64,000 nt of DNA from Dyadobacter linearis (GCF_907165045.1 NZ_CAJRAU010000002.1:372001-436000), one strand, 5' to 3'. Shown: positions 1 through 8,635, numbered from the stretch's first letter. Numbers and translations are program-made. Notes: generated from the letters alone by a model not told the origin.

Positions 1-712
1 TTCCGTAAGCAGCAAACCCGGGTGCTCCTTTGGGAGTGGGCGTAGGTCTCGGCGCGCCGTAAGATGAAAGAAATGCGAAGGTCCCCATCAGAAAAAATGC
101 GCCGTTATGATGCCGGTCGTCGCCCATAAACCAGTCGGTCACCGGCGCCTGGGGCGATGCTACTTTCAATGCAGGATGCGCGTCGATCGCTGTCATGGTG
201 GTATAAAACCCAGGAGCAGATATGCCCCACGTTCCTACTTTTCCATTGTTATTTTCAAGATTTTTCAGCAGCCAGTCAATGGTATCAAAAGTATCCGAAC
301 TTTCATCAATGTCAGATTTGCTTTTTTTGACAGGAACAAACGGCCGGTTTGCTTCAAACTCACCCTCAGACATATATTTTCCCCGCACATCCTGATAAAC
401 GAAAATATACCCGTCCCGAGCAAAATGCATACTCGGCCCAATCGACAATTTGAACAACTGCTCACCATAAGGCGCGACGCTGTAAGGTGTGCGATTAAGC
501 AGAATAGGATATTGATTCGCCGCCGAAATAGCCTTTGGAATATAAATCGAAGTAAACAATTTCGCCCCATCCCGCATAGGCACCATCCGCTCTATCTTGG
601 TATAATTCTGCCGGATGTAGAGGGAATCCTGGGTGAGAGGAGTTTGTGCAAAGGCAGCAGACCAGGTCAGGAGCAGTGAAGTGAGAAGTGCTGGGATGTT
701 GAATATTTTCAA
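1..712 (-). CDS. CocE/NonD family serine hydrolase (partial, N-terminal 237 residues)
   Basis: Reads leftward off the window edge, so only the N-terminal part is present. It starts with a secretion signal (hydrophobic stretch ending AAFAQ near residue 23), so the enzyme is probably periplasmic. Blocks typical of the X-Pro dipeptidase / alpha-amino-acid-ester hydrolase / glutaryl-acylase family are visible: VPMRDGAKLFTSIYIPK near residue 44, LNRTPY, YIFVYQDVRGKYMSEGEF, and the nucleophile elbow GTWGISAPGF with Ser165. Family enzymes hydrolyse acyl or peptide bonds with a Ser-Asp-His triad; the Asp and His lie beyond the edge. Oddity: the residue after the nucleophile is Ala, where the family usually has Tyr contributing to the oxyanion hole. 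No ATG is available upstream of the signal peptide in this frame, so TTG at 710-712 is the chosen start. The substrate cannot be told. Confidence 0.8.
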   Translation of the reverse strand, partial: MKIFNIPALLTSLLLTWSAAFAQTPLTQDSLYIRQNYTKIERMVPMRDGAKLFTSIYIPKAISAANQYPILLNRTPYSVAPYGEQLFKLSIGPSMHFARDGYIFVYQDVRGKYMSEGEFEANRPFVPVKKSKSDIDESSDTFDTIDWLLKNLENNNGKVGTWGISAPGFYTTMTAIDAHPALKVASPQAPVTDWFMGDDRHHNGAFFLMGTFAFLSSYGAPRPTPTPKGAPGFAAYG

Positions 713-752
713 GGTTGAGGAGCTTGGTGATTGATAGCCCAATTTAAGCAGA

Positions 753-785
753 AAAGACCCTGGTGTTGTATGCCAGGGTCCTTTT
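753..785 (-). terminator. Rho-independent terminator of the tail-fibre operon
   Basis: An 8-bp perfect stem, GACCCTGG (756-763) paired with CCAGGGTC (773-780), with a 9-nt loop. It lies about 25 nt past the stop codon of the minus-strand T9SS gene. The minus strand has TTTT after the stem and the plus strand has CTTTTTATT, so it may work in both directions. It separates the operon from the hydrolase gene. Confidence 0.75.
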
Positions 786-805
786 TATTGATAGAAAATT
801 ACGGT

Positions 806-1501
806 TTAAGGTTGAACGACTTTAACCGTCTTATTTCCTGCCGCTGATTCAATACTGATTAAATAATTGCCCGATCCAGGCAGGCGGATCTGCTCCTGCG
901 TTTGCGGATTGTCAATCTGTTTAAGAAGCCTCCCTGCCGTATCGTACAGGCTCAGCTTGAAACTTCTTTCCGGAAGTGTTGCAGTAACCTTGCCATCTTT
1001 GGCGGGATTTGGATACGCGGTAAACCGGTCCAGACTTTCGTGATGGGGAATTACTCGAATGATCTTACTGAATGAAAACTGTCCATCCGCGTCCACCTGT
1101 TTCAATCGATAATAGCTGGCGGTGGTTAGCTGTTTATCCAGAAATTGATAAACGTTTCTGGTCTTAGCATTGCCAGCACCGTCAATCCAGCCGATATTCT
1201 CAAAGTTGACTGCGTCGGTTGCTTTCTGCACTTCGAAGCCCTGGTTGTTATACTCTTCCGCAGTTTCCCATTCCAGTTTTGCAGAACCGTCGGCTGTCAG
1301 CGTTCCTTCAAAGCGGATAAGCTTCACTGGCAACGTAGATAAATTCACAAATGCATTAATATCCCCGAGCACCCATTCCAGGCTCACACCATTGCCTGTG
1401 CTCACATTAGCCGCAGCATATATGCCGCCGGGAGAAATAGACTGCGCCTGACTAGCAACCGCAAATGCTGATCCCAGAACTGTTAAATAAAGCTTTTTCA
1501 T
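806..1501 (-). CDS. T9SS type A sorting-domain protein
   Basis: A 231-residue secreted protein. Residues 1-19 form a signal peptide ending ASQAQ. The middle (about 60-150) contains the LPVKLIRFEGTL...KLEWETAEEYNNQGFEV...YRLKQVDADGQFSFSKII pattern common in Bacteroidota T9SS cargo. The C-terminal 70 residues are a sorting domain: YPNPAKDG, a LSLYDTAGRLLK strand and a terminal KTVKVVQP. Such domains send proteins through the type IX system to the outer surface, where the tag is usually removed. The start codon overlaps the stop of the upstream tail-fibre gene by 4 bp (ATGA), so it is co-transcribed with that cluster. A role as surface partner or anchor of the fibres is inference from the operon only. 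Confidence 0.8.
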   Translation of the reverse strand: MKKLYLTVLGSAFAVASQAQSISPGGIYAAANVSTGNGVSLEWVLGDINAFVNLSTLPVKLIRFEGTLTADGSAKLEWETAEEYNNQGFEVQKATDAVNFENIGWIDGAGNAKTRNVYQFLDKQLTTASYYRLKQVDADGQFSFSKIIRVIPHHESLDRFTAYPNPAKDGKVTATLPERSFKLSLYDTAGRLLKQIDNPQTQEQIRLPGSGNYLISIESAAGNKTVKVVQP

Positions 1502-2907
1502 TTTGTTTGCGTGGTTTGGTTAGTGGAATTACCAGAAGCTGCCTGTTTAGAAAGTTCAGCTTTCAATTCATCAATTTGATTTTGCAGGCTTTTATAGCCA
1601 ACAAGCTCCTTTTGCAATGCAGCAAATTCTTCATCTTTTGCTTTTAATGCTTTTACTGATTCAATCAGGTGAGGAATTAAGCCGATGTAGTTGACTGATT
1701 TGAATCCTTTTTCATCTGTACTAACTAATTCAGGGAAATATTGCTCAACATCCTGTGCAATAAGGCCGGTTTGAAGTTGTTGCGTTCTTGTTGTGTCCTT
1801 CCAGTAATAGTGCTGGCCTTTTAGGTTATTGATACTACCTAGGCTATTGCACAATGGAGCGAAGTCACGTTTAAGCCTTCGATCAGATGAATGATGAGTT
1901 CCTACTAGAAAGCCTTCTCCGCCACTATTAACCCAAAATTTCCAATCTCCTCCAATAAAAAAGCCTACTTCACTATCTTGTTTCATACCCACGAATGCAG
2001 CTTCCTTGGTTGTATTGCCATCTAGAAAGATACCAGCTGTCTGATTATTAGCATACTTTATTCTCATGCGCCCGCCAAGATCAAGTAGATGTTCAGGTTC
2101 AAGTACATTATTACCTATTCCTACATTTCCATTTTTTAATATTGTGAGTGCATTTTTCCGACTATTGCTAGCCGACCCATTACCTATCTGGAACAGACGC
2201 TGAAATTCCGCTCCTTGGAATAGGTTGTTGCTTAGATCATTGAATCGACCAAGCGCTGTTCCATCAGATACATTTGCTAAGACACCTGTACCAAGTGCAA
2301 CTGAGTTTTCTGCGAATGAATCCTCATTTGCTGCGCCAGTACCTACCTTGAATGCATTTCTTTTAGGATACCAGATGAAGCTGGGCGCTGAGGAATTTAA
2401 AGACTCAGGAATTATTGATTTACCAGCGCCTATCTGCCCTATCTGAGCTATCGGATCCAGATTCGGAAGTTTGTTGGCAACTAGGGAAAAGGGAACACTT
2501 TCCAGTTTGGTTATACCTAGGAATATGCCGTTTATTTTTGTTTCAACGTAAAAGTCTCCCTCGCTAAGATTTTCAGAATTGAGGGATCCTGCGTACGCGC
2601 CAGATAAAGTTGTTGTGAATACACCTGAGGAATTCGTTAAAAGAACGAGTTGATCGGTAGTGACCGGAATACCTACATCTGGCAAGCCCTTAAATATTGT
2701 TGCCTTGAATATGATTTCAGTGTTAGCCAAGACCTTCCCATTCGCATCCCGCGCCACTCCCTGAAACGTAAAAGCATTCGGCGCCTGCGCAAATGTGCTA
2801 AATGAAAGCAGCACGAAAGCTGCAAGCCCAAAGGCCAGTTCTCTCCTCCAAAACGTTTTTTCAAAAATACGTTTGAGCATACTAATTGATAATAATGTGT
2901 TTTTCAT
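1498..2907 (-). CDS. Tail-fibre-like protein with Peptidase_S74 chaperone (paralogue 4)
   Basis: Last of four tandem paralogues. Start chosen at the ATG at 2905-2907, which precedes a basic-hydrophobic signal sequence ending STFAQAPNAF; an upstream in-frame start would add 16 unlikely residues. Order: signal peptide; an about 100-residue beta-rich domain beginning FTFQGVARDANGKVLAN; a linker LPNLDPI; a head-like stretch with SVALGTG and ALGRFND motifs; the NVGIGNNVLEPEHLLDLGG segment; a FIGGDWKFWVN strand; and a C-terminal S74 domain starting SSDRRLKRDF (Ser341), then a coiled coil. S74 domains trimerise fibres and then cleave themselves before the Ser of the SDxRxK motif. It is the most diverged copy at DNA level. 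A gap of about 100 bp separates it from copy 3, whereas the others overlap. Confidence 0.8.
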   Translation of the reverse strand: MKNTLLSISMLKRIFEKTFWRRELAFGLAAFVLLSFSTFAQAPNAFTFQGVARDANGKVLANTEIIFKATIFKGLPDVGIPVTTDQLVLLTNSSGVFTTTLSGAYAGSLNSENLSEGDFYVETKINGIFLGITKLESVPFSLVANKLPNLDPIAQIGQIGAGKSIIPESLNSSAPSFIWYPKRNAFKVGTGAANEDSFAENSVALGTGVLANVSDGTALGRFNDLSNNLFQGAEFQRLFQIGNGSASNSRKNALTILKNGNVGIGNNVLEPEHLLDLGGRMRIKYANNQTAGIFLDGNTTKEAAFVGMKQDSEVGFFIGGDWKFWVNSGGEGFLVGTHHSSDRRLKRDFAPLCNSLGSINNLKGQHYYWKDTTRTQQLQTGLIAQDVEQYFPELVSTDEKGFKSVNYIGLIPHLIESVKALKAKDEEFAALQKELVGYKSLQNQIDELKAELSKQAASGNSTNQTTQTK

Positions 2908-3010
2908 AATTGTTACTGATTTGTTGTGTATGGTTGATTTACAATAGGAAAGCACTTTTGATGTTTGTTTGGATCAGCAGCCGGGCCGATGACGGTATAC
3001 CATATATTTT

Positions 3011-4426
3011 TCATTTGGACATCTGTTTTAGATTATCAGAATTCACAGTTTTGATACTATTCACTTCCGCACGGAGCGCTTGCATTTGCTTTTCCAGCGC
3101 GACAATCACCTCCGTCTGCGCTTTCAATGTTTTGACAGATTCGATCAAATGCGGGATCAGGCCGATGTAGTTGACTGCTTTGAAACCCTTCTCATCCGTG
3201 GTGACCAGCTCAGGGAAGTATTGTTCCACTTCCTGGGCAACCAACCCGGTTTGCAGCGCTTGACTTTTGGTACTGTCTTTCCAGAAGTAATGCTGGCCGG
3301 TAAGGTTGGTTAATTTGGAAAGGCTGTTTACAACAGGGGAAAAGTTACGTTTTAAGCGGCGGTCGGAGGTTTGGATGATGTTGCCGTTTAGGAATCCATT
3401 TCCTTGTTCATTTACCCAGAAGCGCCAGTCTCCTCCTATAAAGAAACCCATGTCTTCATTGTTTTTCATTCCAACAAACCCAGCCTCAATGCCATTAGAA
3501 TCATCAAAATGAATTCCCGCAGTTCTCGCATTATACTTTACTCTTATTCGACCACCAACATCCAGAAGATATTTAGGATTAAGTACGTTTGTTCCTATAC
3601 CTATTTTTCCATCACCCATCATCGTAAGTGCATTGCTTCGCTTATCATCTGCGGTGCCGTTGCCGATTTGCAGGAGTCGATCGTCTTGATTTCCCTCGGA
3701 ATCTATTTCGGGTACGTTGTTATATCTCCCCAATACCGTTCCTCCTTCGACATTTGCGAAAGCATTGACACCTATGGCGATAGCTTTTTTAGCCCTTGCA
3801 GTACTGGAATTCCCTAATGCCACAGAATGTTCTCCCAAAGAAATATCGCCTGCAACACCAGTTCCAACTTTAAAAGCGTCTTTCCTAGGATACCAGATCA
3901 GGCTTGGCCCATTTGAAAACGCAATAATCGACTGGCCCGATCCGAATACTCCCTTTTGATTTATAGGATCCAGATTAGGCAATTTGTTTGCCGTCAGAGC
4001 GTAAGGAACACTCAGTATTTGTGTAGTTCCAAGATCAATATAATCGGCTGGGTTATTCCCTCCCGAAGGATCCATATTGATGTTTAGAAAGTAGGGACCC
4101 TGACTCCAATCGATGGCGGCAAAATCTCCGCTCAGTGGGTTTCCAATTTGAATTGTGAACACGCCAACACTATTGGTGGCGGCTTCATGGACTTGTTCAT
4201 ACACCACATCTGGATTTGCAGTTGAATTTATCTTGGTAATTAGACTAACACTCGCATTCGCAATCACCTTCCCGCTTGCGTCCCTTGCCACCCCTTGAAA
4301 GCTGAACTGATTCGGTGCCTGAGCGTTTGCAATGGGGGAGAGTAAATACGCCAGCCAAAACAGGCAGCATAGTTTCCAGTGGAGTTTGAATCGCTTTTTT
4401 CGCATAAATGTGTATTGATCTTTCAT
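3011..4426 (-). CDS. Tail-fibre-like protein with Peptidase_S74 chaperone (paralogue 3)
   Basis: A 471-residue secreted protein. The signal peptide covers about residues 1-35 (LSPIANAQAPNQF). The N-terminal domain (FSFQGVARDASGKVIANASV, about 40-150), the LPNLDPI linker, a YadA-like head segment with SVALGNSSTARAKKAIAIG and a KYLLDVGGRIR core precede the S74 chaperone, whose predicted cleavage Ser is residue 354 in TSDRRLKRNF. It ends in a short coiled coil. The first 4 bp overlap the stop of paralogue 2 (ATGA), so it is translationally coupled. The S74 block is almost identical in DNA to those of paralogues 1 and 2, while the body differs, which suggests exchange or duplication among copies. 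Cellular role unknown; secreted trimeric fibres are inferred from the domain family. Confidence 0.8.
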   Translation of the reverse strand: MKDQYTFMRKKRFKLHWKLCCLFWLAYLLSPIANAQAPNQFSFQGVARDASGKVIANASVSLITKINSTANPDVVYEQVHEAATNSVGVFTIQIGNPLSGDFAAIDWSQGPYFLNINMDPSGGNNPADYIDLGTTQILSVPYALTANKLPNLDPINQKGVFGSGQSIIAFSNGPSLIWYPRKDAFKVGTGVAGDISLGEHSVALGNSSTARAKKAIAIGVNAFANVEGGTVLGRYNNVPEIDSEGNQDDRLLQIGNGTADDKRSNALTMMGDGKIGIGTNVLNPKYLLDVGGRIRVKYNARTAGIHFDDSNGIEAGFVGMKNNEDMGFFIGGDWRFWVNEQGNGFLNGNIIQTSDRRLKRNFSPVVNSLSKLTNLTGQHYFWKDSTKSQALQTGLVAQEVEQYFPELVTTDEKGFKAVNYIGLIPHLIESVKTLKAQTEVIVALEKQMQALRAEVNSIKTVNSDNLKQMSK

Positions 4427-6300
4427 TTGGATTGTTGGTTTGAGTTGTTGGCGGCTTTGATGTTGCTTAGTTCCGAGCGGAGTTCACGGAGCAGACTTGC
4501 TTTTATTTCATCACGCATTTGGGTTTCCCTGGCTGTGACACTTTCAAGCTTCTTTTCCAGCGCGCCGATCACCTCCGTCTGCGCTTTCAATGTTTTGACA
4601 GACTCGATCAAATGCGGGATCAGGCCGATGTAGTTGACTGCTTTGAAACCCTTATCGTCCGTGGTGACCAGCTCAGGGAAGTATTGCTCCACTTCCTGGG
4701 CGATCAGCCCCGTTTGCAGCTCCTGGCTTTTGGTAGTGTCTTTCCAGAAATAATGCTGGCCGGTGATGTTGCTTAATTTGGAAAGGCTGTTTGTAACAGG
4801 AGAGAAGTTGCGTTTCAGGCGGCGGTCAGAGGTTTGCATTATACTTCCATTGAGGTAGCCCTCACCAGCACCATTCACATAGAAGCTCCATTTTCCTCCA
4901 ATGAAGAACCCAATGTGATCATCGTTCCTCATTCCCACAAACCCGCTCTCAACGTTAGCAGAATTATTGAAGTGAATTCCTGCGGTTTCATTTGTATGCT
5001 TGATCCGTGCCCTACCGCCGATGTCTAGGAGATACTTTGGGTTGAGTACGTTTGTTCCAATTCCTGTCTTTCCATCTTTCATCATGGTAAGTGCATTGGA
5101 GCGATTTTCATCATTCATTCCGTTCCCAATTTGTAAGAGACGGTTATCTTGATTTCCTTCTAAGTCTATTAAGGGAATGTTATTGAATTTGCCGAGCACG
5201 GTCCCACCCTCGACGTTTGCAATGGTTTCGAGTCCTATTGCCGTGGAATAATTTGCCGATGCGATGCTCCTATCTCCCAATGCAACCGAATGAGCTCCAA
5301 AGGAATTTTCGTTCACCGCGCCCTGTCCCACTTTGAAAGCATCTTTTCTCGGATACCAGATCAAGCTTGGCGCCGTTGAAATGGTATTTAGCGTCTTTCC
5401 TTGTCCAAAAACTCCAACTTGTGAAATGGGATCAAGTTCCGGCAGTTTAGCTGCCACATTGGCCATCAATGCATATGGGACACTTAATAATTGCGTAGAG
5501 CCAAGATCGATGTAATCAGAGAGATCATTTCCTCCCGAGGGATCTATCTTAACATTCAAAAATTTTGGGCCTGCATCCCAATTGACGTCTGCTAAGTTTC
5601 CACCTCCGCTGCCAATTTGGATAGTGAATACCCCAGTCCCGGTTGTTAAGGCATCGTGAATCTCCTCGACTATGGTGCCTCCATTTGGAGACAATTTTAT
5701 TTCGATCGCCACCGTCACATTCCCATTCGCAATCACCTTCCCGCTCGCATCCCGCGCTACACCCTGAAAACTGAATTGATTCGGCGCCTGCGCCTGGGCA
5801 GTTAGTGAGATTAAGCTCACAAGACATATCAGGCAGCATATTTTCCATTGAAGTTTGAATAGCCTCTTTCGCATAAACGTGTATTGATTTTTCATTTGGA
5901 TTGTTGGTTTGAATTGTTGGCAGCTTTGATAATGCTGAGTTCTGATCTTAGATCGCGGATTACATTGGCTACTTCCTTTTGCATCTGGTCTTCTCTTGCT
6001 GTGAAACTTTCCAACTTCTTTTCCAGCACGCCAATCAATTTGACAGACTCGATCAAATGCGGGATCAGGCCGATGTAGTTGACTGCTTTGAAACCCTTAT
6101 CGTCCGTGGTGACCAGCTCAGGGAAGTATTGCTCCACTTCCTGAGCGACCAGTCCCGTTTGCAGCTCCTGGCTTTTGGTAGTGTCTTTCCAGAAATAATG
6201 CTGGCCAGTAAGGTTGGTTAATTTGGAAAGGCTGTTTGTAACAGGAGAGAAGTTGCGCTTCAGGCGCCGGTCGGAGGTTTGGATGATGTTGCCGTTGAGG
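3097..6300 (-). repeat. Three near-identical S74-coding blocks in tandem paralogues
   Basis: The segments at about 3097-3390, 4561-4838 and 6038-6300 read almost the same base for base (through the YIGLIPHLIESVK, GQHYFWKD and TSDRRLKRNF codons), while the sequence between them differs greatly. The fourth copy (about 1640-1890) encodes the same motifs with many base changes. This is recent duplication or gene conversion limited to the chaperone-coding ends. Confidence 0.75.
4423..5895 (-). CDS. Tail-fibre-like protein with Peptidase_S74 chaperone (paralogue 2)
   Basis: 490 residues, same architecture as its neighbours: signal peptide (ends LTAQAQAPNQF), FSFQGVARDASGKVIANGNV domain, a variable beta-rich section, a LPELDPISQVGVFGQGK linker, SVALGDRSIASANYSTAIG head repeats, YLLDIGGRARIK core, then the S74 domain with TSDRRLKRNF (Ser356) and a long C-terminal coiled coil (AQTEVIGALEKKLESV...SNIKAANNSNQQSK). 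It overlaps both neighbours by 4 bp. The N-terminal and S74 ends are conserved among the paralogues and the middle is not, as expected if the middle carries binding specificity. No enzyme motif other than S74 was seen. Confidence 0.8.
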   Translation of the reverse strand: MKNQYTFMRKRLFKLQWKICCLICLVSLISLTAQAQAPNQFSFQGVARDASGKVIANGNVTVAIEIKLSPNGGTIVEEIHDALTTGTGVFTIQIGSGGGNLADVNWDAGPKFLNVKIDPSGGNDLSDYIDLGSTQLLSVPYALMANVAAKLPELDPISQVGVFGQGKTLNTISTAPSLIWYPRKDAFKVGQGAVNENSFGAHSVALGDRSIASANYSTAIGLETIANVEGGTVLGKFNNIPLIDLEGNQDNRLLQIGNGMNDENRSNALTMMKDGKTGIGTNVLNPKYLLDIGGRARIKHTNETAGIHFNNSANVESGFVGMRNDDHIGFFIGGKWSFYVNGAGEGYLNGSIMQTSDRRLKRNFSPVTNSLSKLSNITGQHYFWKDTTKSQELQTGLIAQEVEQYFPELVTTDDKGFKAVNYIGLIPHLIESVKTLKAQTEVIGALEKKLESVTARETQMRDEIKASLLRELRSELSNIKAANNSNQQSK

Positions 6301-7406
6301 TAACCGTTACCCTGGCCATTTACCCAAAAGCGCCAGTCACCGCCAATGAAAAAACCAACTTCGTTGTCAGCTTTCATTCCGACAAAACTTGATTCTTTTG
6401 TAAGAGGCCCGTCGAGAAAAATTCCCGCAGTCTGATTCGCCGAATGACGAATACGAGCACGTCCACCGAGATCTAGCAAATGCTCAGGCACGAGAACGGC
6501 GCCTCCAATTCCAACTTTTCCGCTATTAAGTATTGTGAGTGCATTGCTTCGGCTCCCTGGTCCGCCGCCATTTCCAACTTGTAATAGTCTTCCTTGCGGG
6601 CTGCCAAATAAGTCGGTAGTTGGAATGTCATTATACTTACCAAGTGCGATGCCGTTTAGTGCATTGGCGGTTGTTCCGTTTCCTAGTGCGATTGATTGTG
6701 CACCGGAAGCAAGAACATCTAACCCGGCAGCGAAGGAGTTATCGCCAATTTGAGCTTCTTCCCATTGATTTCCGGTTATCTGACCAACTCTGAATGATGC
6801 CTTCTTCGGATACCAAATTAGCTTATTCCCTACACCGACAGTAGATAATGCAGGTCCACTAGCAGTGCCGGTTTGAATAATTGGGAGATCATGAGTTAAA
6901 CTATTTACGCTACCTGCTTTTTCTGCAAATGCAGAATGATCAGAAACGAATGCGTAGGGAACGCTCAATAATGGCTCACTTTCAAGTTCAACATATTGGC
7001 CGCCGATACCTTCAATATTTAAGAAAAGCCTTAATGAAAAATTTTTATGTATCCAGTCTTTGGCCGACATATCTCCGGCATTACCCGCAGATAAACCGAT
7101 GTCACCCACCGCTATTGTAAATATGCCTTGTGAATTGGTGGTAGGTTGATAAGTTTCGCCGTAAACAGCCTGTCCATCATCAGGATTTACGATGTTCACT
7201 TCTACCAATATAGATTTGTTAGCAACAATCTTCCCGCTTGCGTCCCGTGCTATTCCTTGAAAGCTGAACATTTTCGGCACCTGCCCGCGCACGTCCACCG
7301 CGCCGCACAGTAAAATCAACGCCAGCAAATACGTGCGTGATAACTTCCACTTCTTCCATATTGTGAGTGAATCACAGCGTGTGTCTTCATAAAATTCCGG
7401 TCTCAT
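5892..7406 (-). CDS. Tail-fibre-like protein with Peptidase_S74 chaperone (paralogue 1, operon head)
   Basis: 504 residues; first gene of the operon. The signal segment (LSRTYLLALILLCGAVDVRGQ) starts later than in its siblings because of an extra N-terminal 20 residues; no closer ATG exists, so the 7406 start is kept. The FSFQGIARDASGKIVANKSI domain follows, then a section with SFAAGLDVLASGAQSIALG and ALGKYND head motifs, HLLDLGGRARIR, FIGGDWRFWVN, and the S74 domain at TSDRRLKRNF (Ser378). The C-terminal coiled coil is nearly the same as in paralogue 2. About 200 bp without genes lie upstream; no convincing -33/-7 pair was found there. The whole operon reads 7406 to 806. Confidence 0.8.
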   Translation of the reverse strand: MRPEFYEDTRCDSLTIWKKWKLSRTYLLALILLCGAVDVRGQVPKMFSFQGIARDASGKIVANKSILVEVNIVNPDDGQAVYGETYQPTTNSQGIFTIAVGDIGLSAGNAGDMSAKDWIHKNFSLRLFLNIEGIGGQYVELESEPLLSVPYAFVSDHSAFAEKAGSVNSLTHDLPIIQTGTASGPALSTVGVGNKLIWYPKKASFRVGQITGNQWEEAQIGDNSFAAGLDVLASGAQSIALGNGTTANALNGIALGKYNDIPTTDLFGSPQGRLLQVGNGGGPGSRSNALTILNSGKVGIGGAVLVPEHLLDLGGRARIRHSANQTAGIFLDGPLTKESSFVGMKADNEVGFFIGGDWRFWVNGQGNGYLNGNIIQTSDRRLKRNFSPVTNSLSKLTNLTGQHYFWKDTTKSQELQTGLVAQEVEQYFPELVTTDDKGFKAVNYIGLIPHLIESVKLIGVLEKKLESFTAREDQMQKEVANVIRDLRSELSIIKAANNSNQQSK

Positions 7407-7528
7407 AGTCAGTTATGTTTAAATTTTGACTTTAATGCAGACCGAATATGCACATTGGATTTTAAGACTGGCAAACGGATAGGCAAGCGGTGGGTGTGAA
7501 CAATTTAGCGGTAGTTTTAGGGGAGGAT

Positions 7529-7575
7529 GGAGGAAAGGGAGGAAGGAGGAAAGGGAGGAAGGGAGGAAGGAGGAA
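7529..7575 (+). repeat. Purine-only GGAGGAAAG-type tract
   Basis: 47 consecutive purines made of imperfect GGAAGGGA / GGAGGAA units, immediately before the AraC gene (ATG at 7624). The wider stretch 7407-7623 between the divergent fibre operon and the AraC gene holds no other recognisable element. Such tracts can slip during replication and can adopt triplex or quadruplex-like structures. Confidence 0.85.
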
Positions 7576-7623
7576 TTGAGTTTAGATATTTTTAGATTTG
7601 GGGTCGTTACTTTTTTCTTTTTT

Positions 7624-8523
7624 ATGCGTTCTACTTTTCCAAGACTGGATATCGGGCCGCTTTCGGAGTATCGGGCGGAGGATTTTATGATCAGCCGGTT
7701 TTCGGAGTACCTGAGAGAACACCAGAATCTCGTTTTCCCGCACCGCCACAGTTTCTATCACCTGGTACTTTTCACCGAAGGCGCAGGGTCGCATATCATT
7801 GATTTCAATCATTTCCCCGTGGCGGAGCGGCAGATGTATTTCATGGTGCCCGGACAGGTGCACGACTGGCGTTTCGAAGGCGAACCGGAAGGGTATGTAG
7901 TTAATTTTTCCGAGTCATTTTTCAAGTCTTTCCTGCTGCAACCCGATTACCTCGATTACTTTTCGTTCCTGACCAGCGATAGCCGGAATAACGTTTTGGA
8001 GCTCGGCAAGGCCACTTTTGCCAAAGTGCAAGGCATTTTCGAAGAGCTGCTCGTGCAGGAGAAAGGGGAGCTGCTGTTTCGCAAGGATATGATACGCGCC
8101 CTGCTCTTGCAGCTGCTTTTTACAGTCGCCAGGAACGGGCCGGCGGGGCAGTCAGGCAAGCCGGATCAAATTTTGAATGGACGAAAAATTGAGTTGAGAA
8201 ACCCGGTGATCAGACAATTCCAGAGGCTGGTCGACAAGCATTTTGCAACGATGAAGCAACCCGGTGCATACGCAGCGCTTTTGAATATCACCCCCAATCA
8301 TTTGAATGCATTATGCAAAGCCGACCTCGGGATGCAGGCCGGAGAAGTAGTGCGCGCACGTATCGTATTGGAAGCGAAGCGTTTACTTGTGAGTCGAAAA
8401 CTGACAATCTCACAAGTTTCCGACCAGCTCCAATTCGCAGACAATTCCTATTTCAGCAAGTTTTTCAAGAAGGAAACGGGCCTTGGGCCGGAGGGGTGGA
8501 AGGAAGGAGTTTTGAATGATTGA
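7624..8523 (+). CDS. AraC-family transcriptional regulator
   Basis: 299 residues from the ATG at 7624; a TTG 48 bp upstream would prepend a Phe-rich stretch and sits at the edge of the purine tract, so it is rejected. The N-terminal half has a cupin-type effector domain: HRHSFYHLVLFTEGAGSHIIDF and MYFMVPGQVHDWRF. The C-terminal about 100 residues are the double helix-turn-helix: LNITPNHLNALCKADLGMQ, then LTISQVSDQLQFADNSYFSKFFKKETG. It should sense a small ligand and bind promoter DNA; the target is unknown. It is divergent from the fibre operon across about 220 bp, so that operon is one candidate target (inference). Its last three codons and stop are supplied by the first TTGAATGA repeat unit. 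Confidence 0.85.
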   Translation: MRSTFPRLDIGPLSEYRAEDFMISRFSEYLREHQNLVFPHRHSFYHLVLFTEGAGSHIIDFNHFPVAERQMYFMVPGQVHDWRFEGEPEGYVVNFSESFFKSFLLQPDYLDYFSFLTSDSRNNVLELGKATFAKVQGIFEELLVQEKGELLFRKDMIRALLLQLLFTVARNGPAGQSGKPDQILNGRKIELRNPVIRQFQRLVDKHFATMKQPGAYAALLNITPNHLNALCKADLGMQAGEVVRARIVLEAKRLLVSRKLTISQVSDQLQFADNSYFSKFFKKETGLGPEGWKEGVLND

Positions 8524-8543
8524 ATGATTGAATGATTGAATGA
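8512..8543 (+). repeat. Octamer array, four perfect TTGAATGA units
   Basis: Four exact copies of TTGAATGA. The array starts inside the AraC coding region and provides its terminal Leu-Asn-Asp-stop. It lies in inverted orientation to the array at 8636-8713, so a transcript could fold into a long stem between the two convergent genes. Confidence 0.95.
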
Positions 8544-8635
8544 CCTTATTAGTGAGTAAAAGAGGAAGGTAGGATGAAAGGAAAACAAGGGCATTCTCAT
8601 CGTGACTTAAAATAACTTTTCTAAATCTACTTTAT

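Noticed and set aside
107..679. 190-residue plus-strand ORF at the left edge
   Set aside because: Antisense to the CocE-type hydrolase, which has clear family motifs and a signal peptide.
1498..7406. Prophage tail-fibre genes
   Set aside because: All four have signal peptides, and no capsid, portal, terminase, tail-tube or lysis gene is adjacent, so a phage origin of the locus is not supported here.
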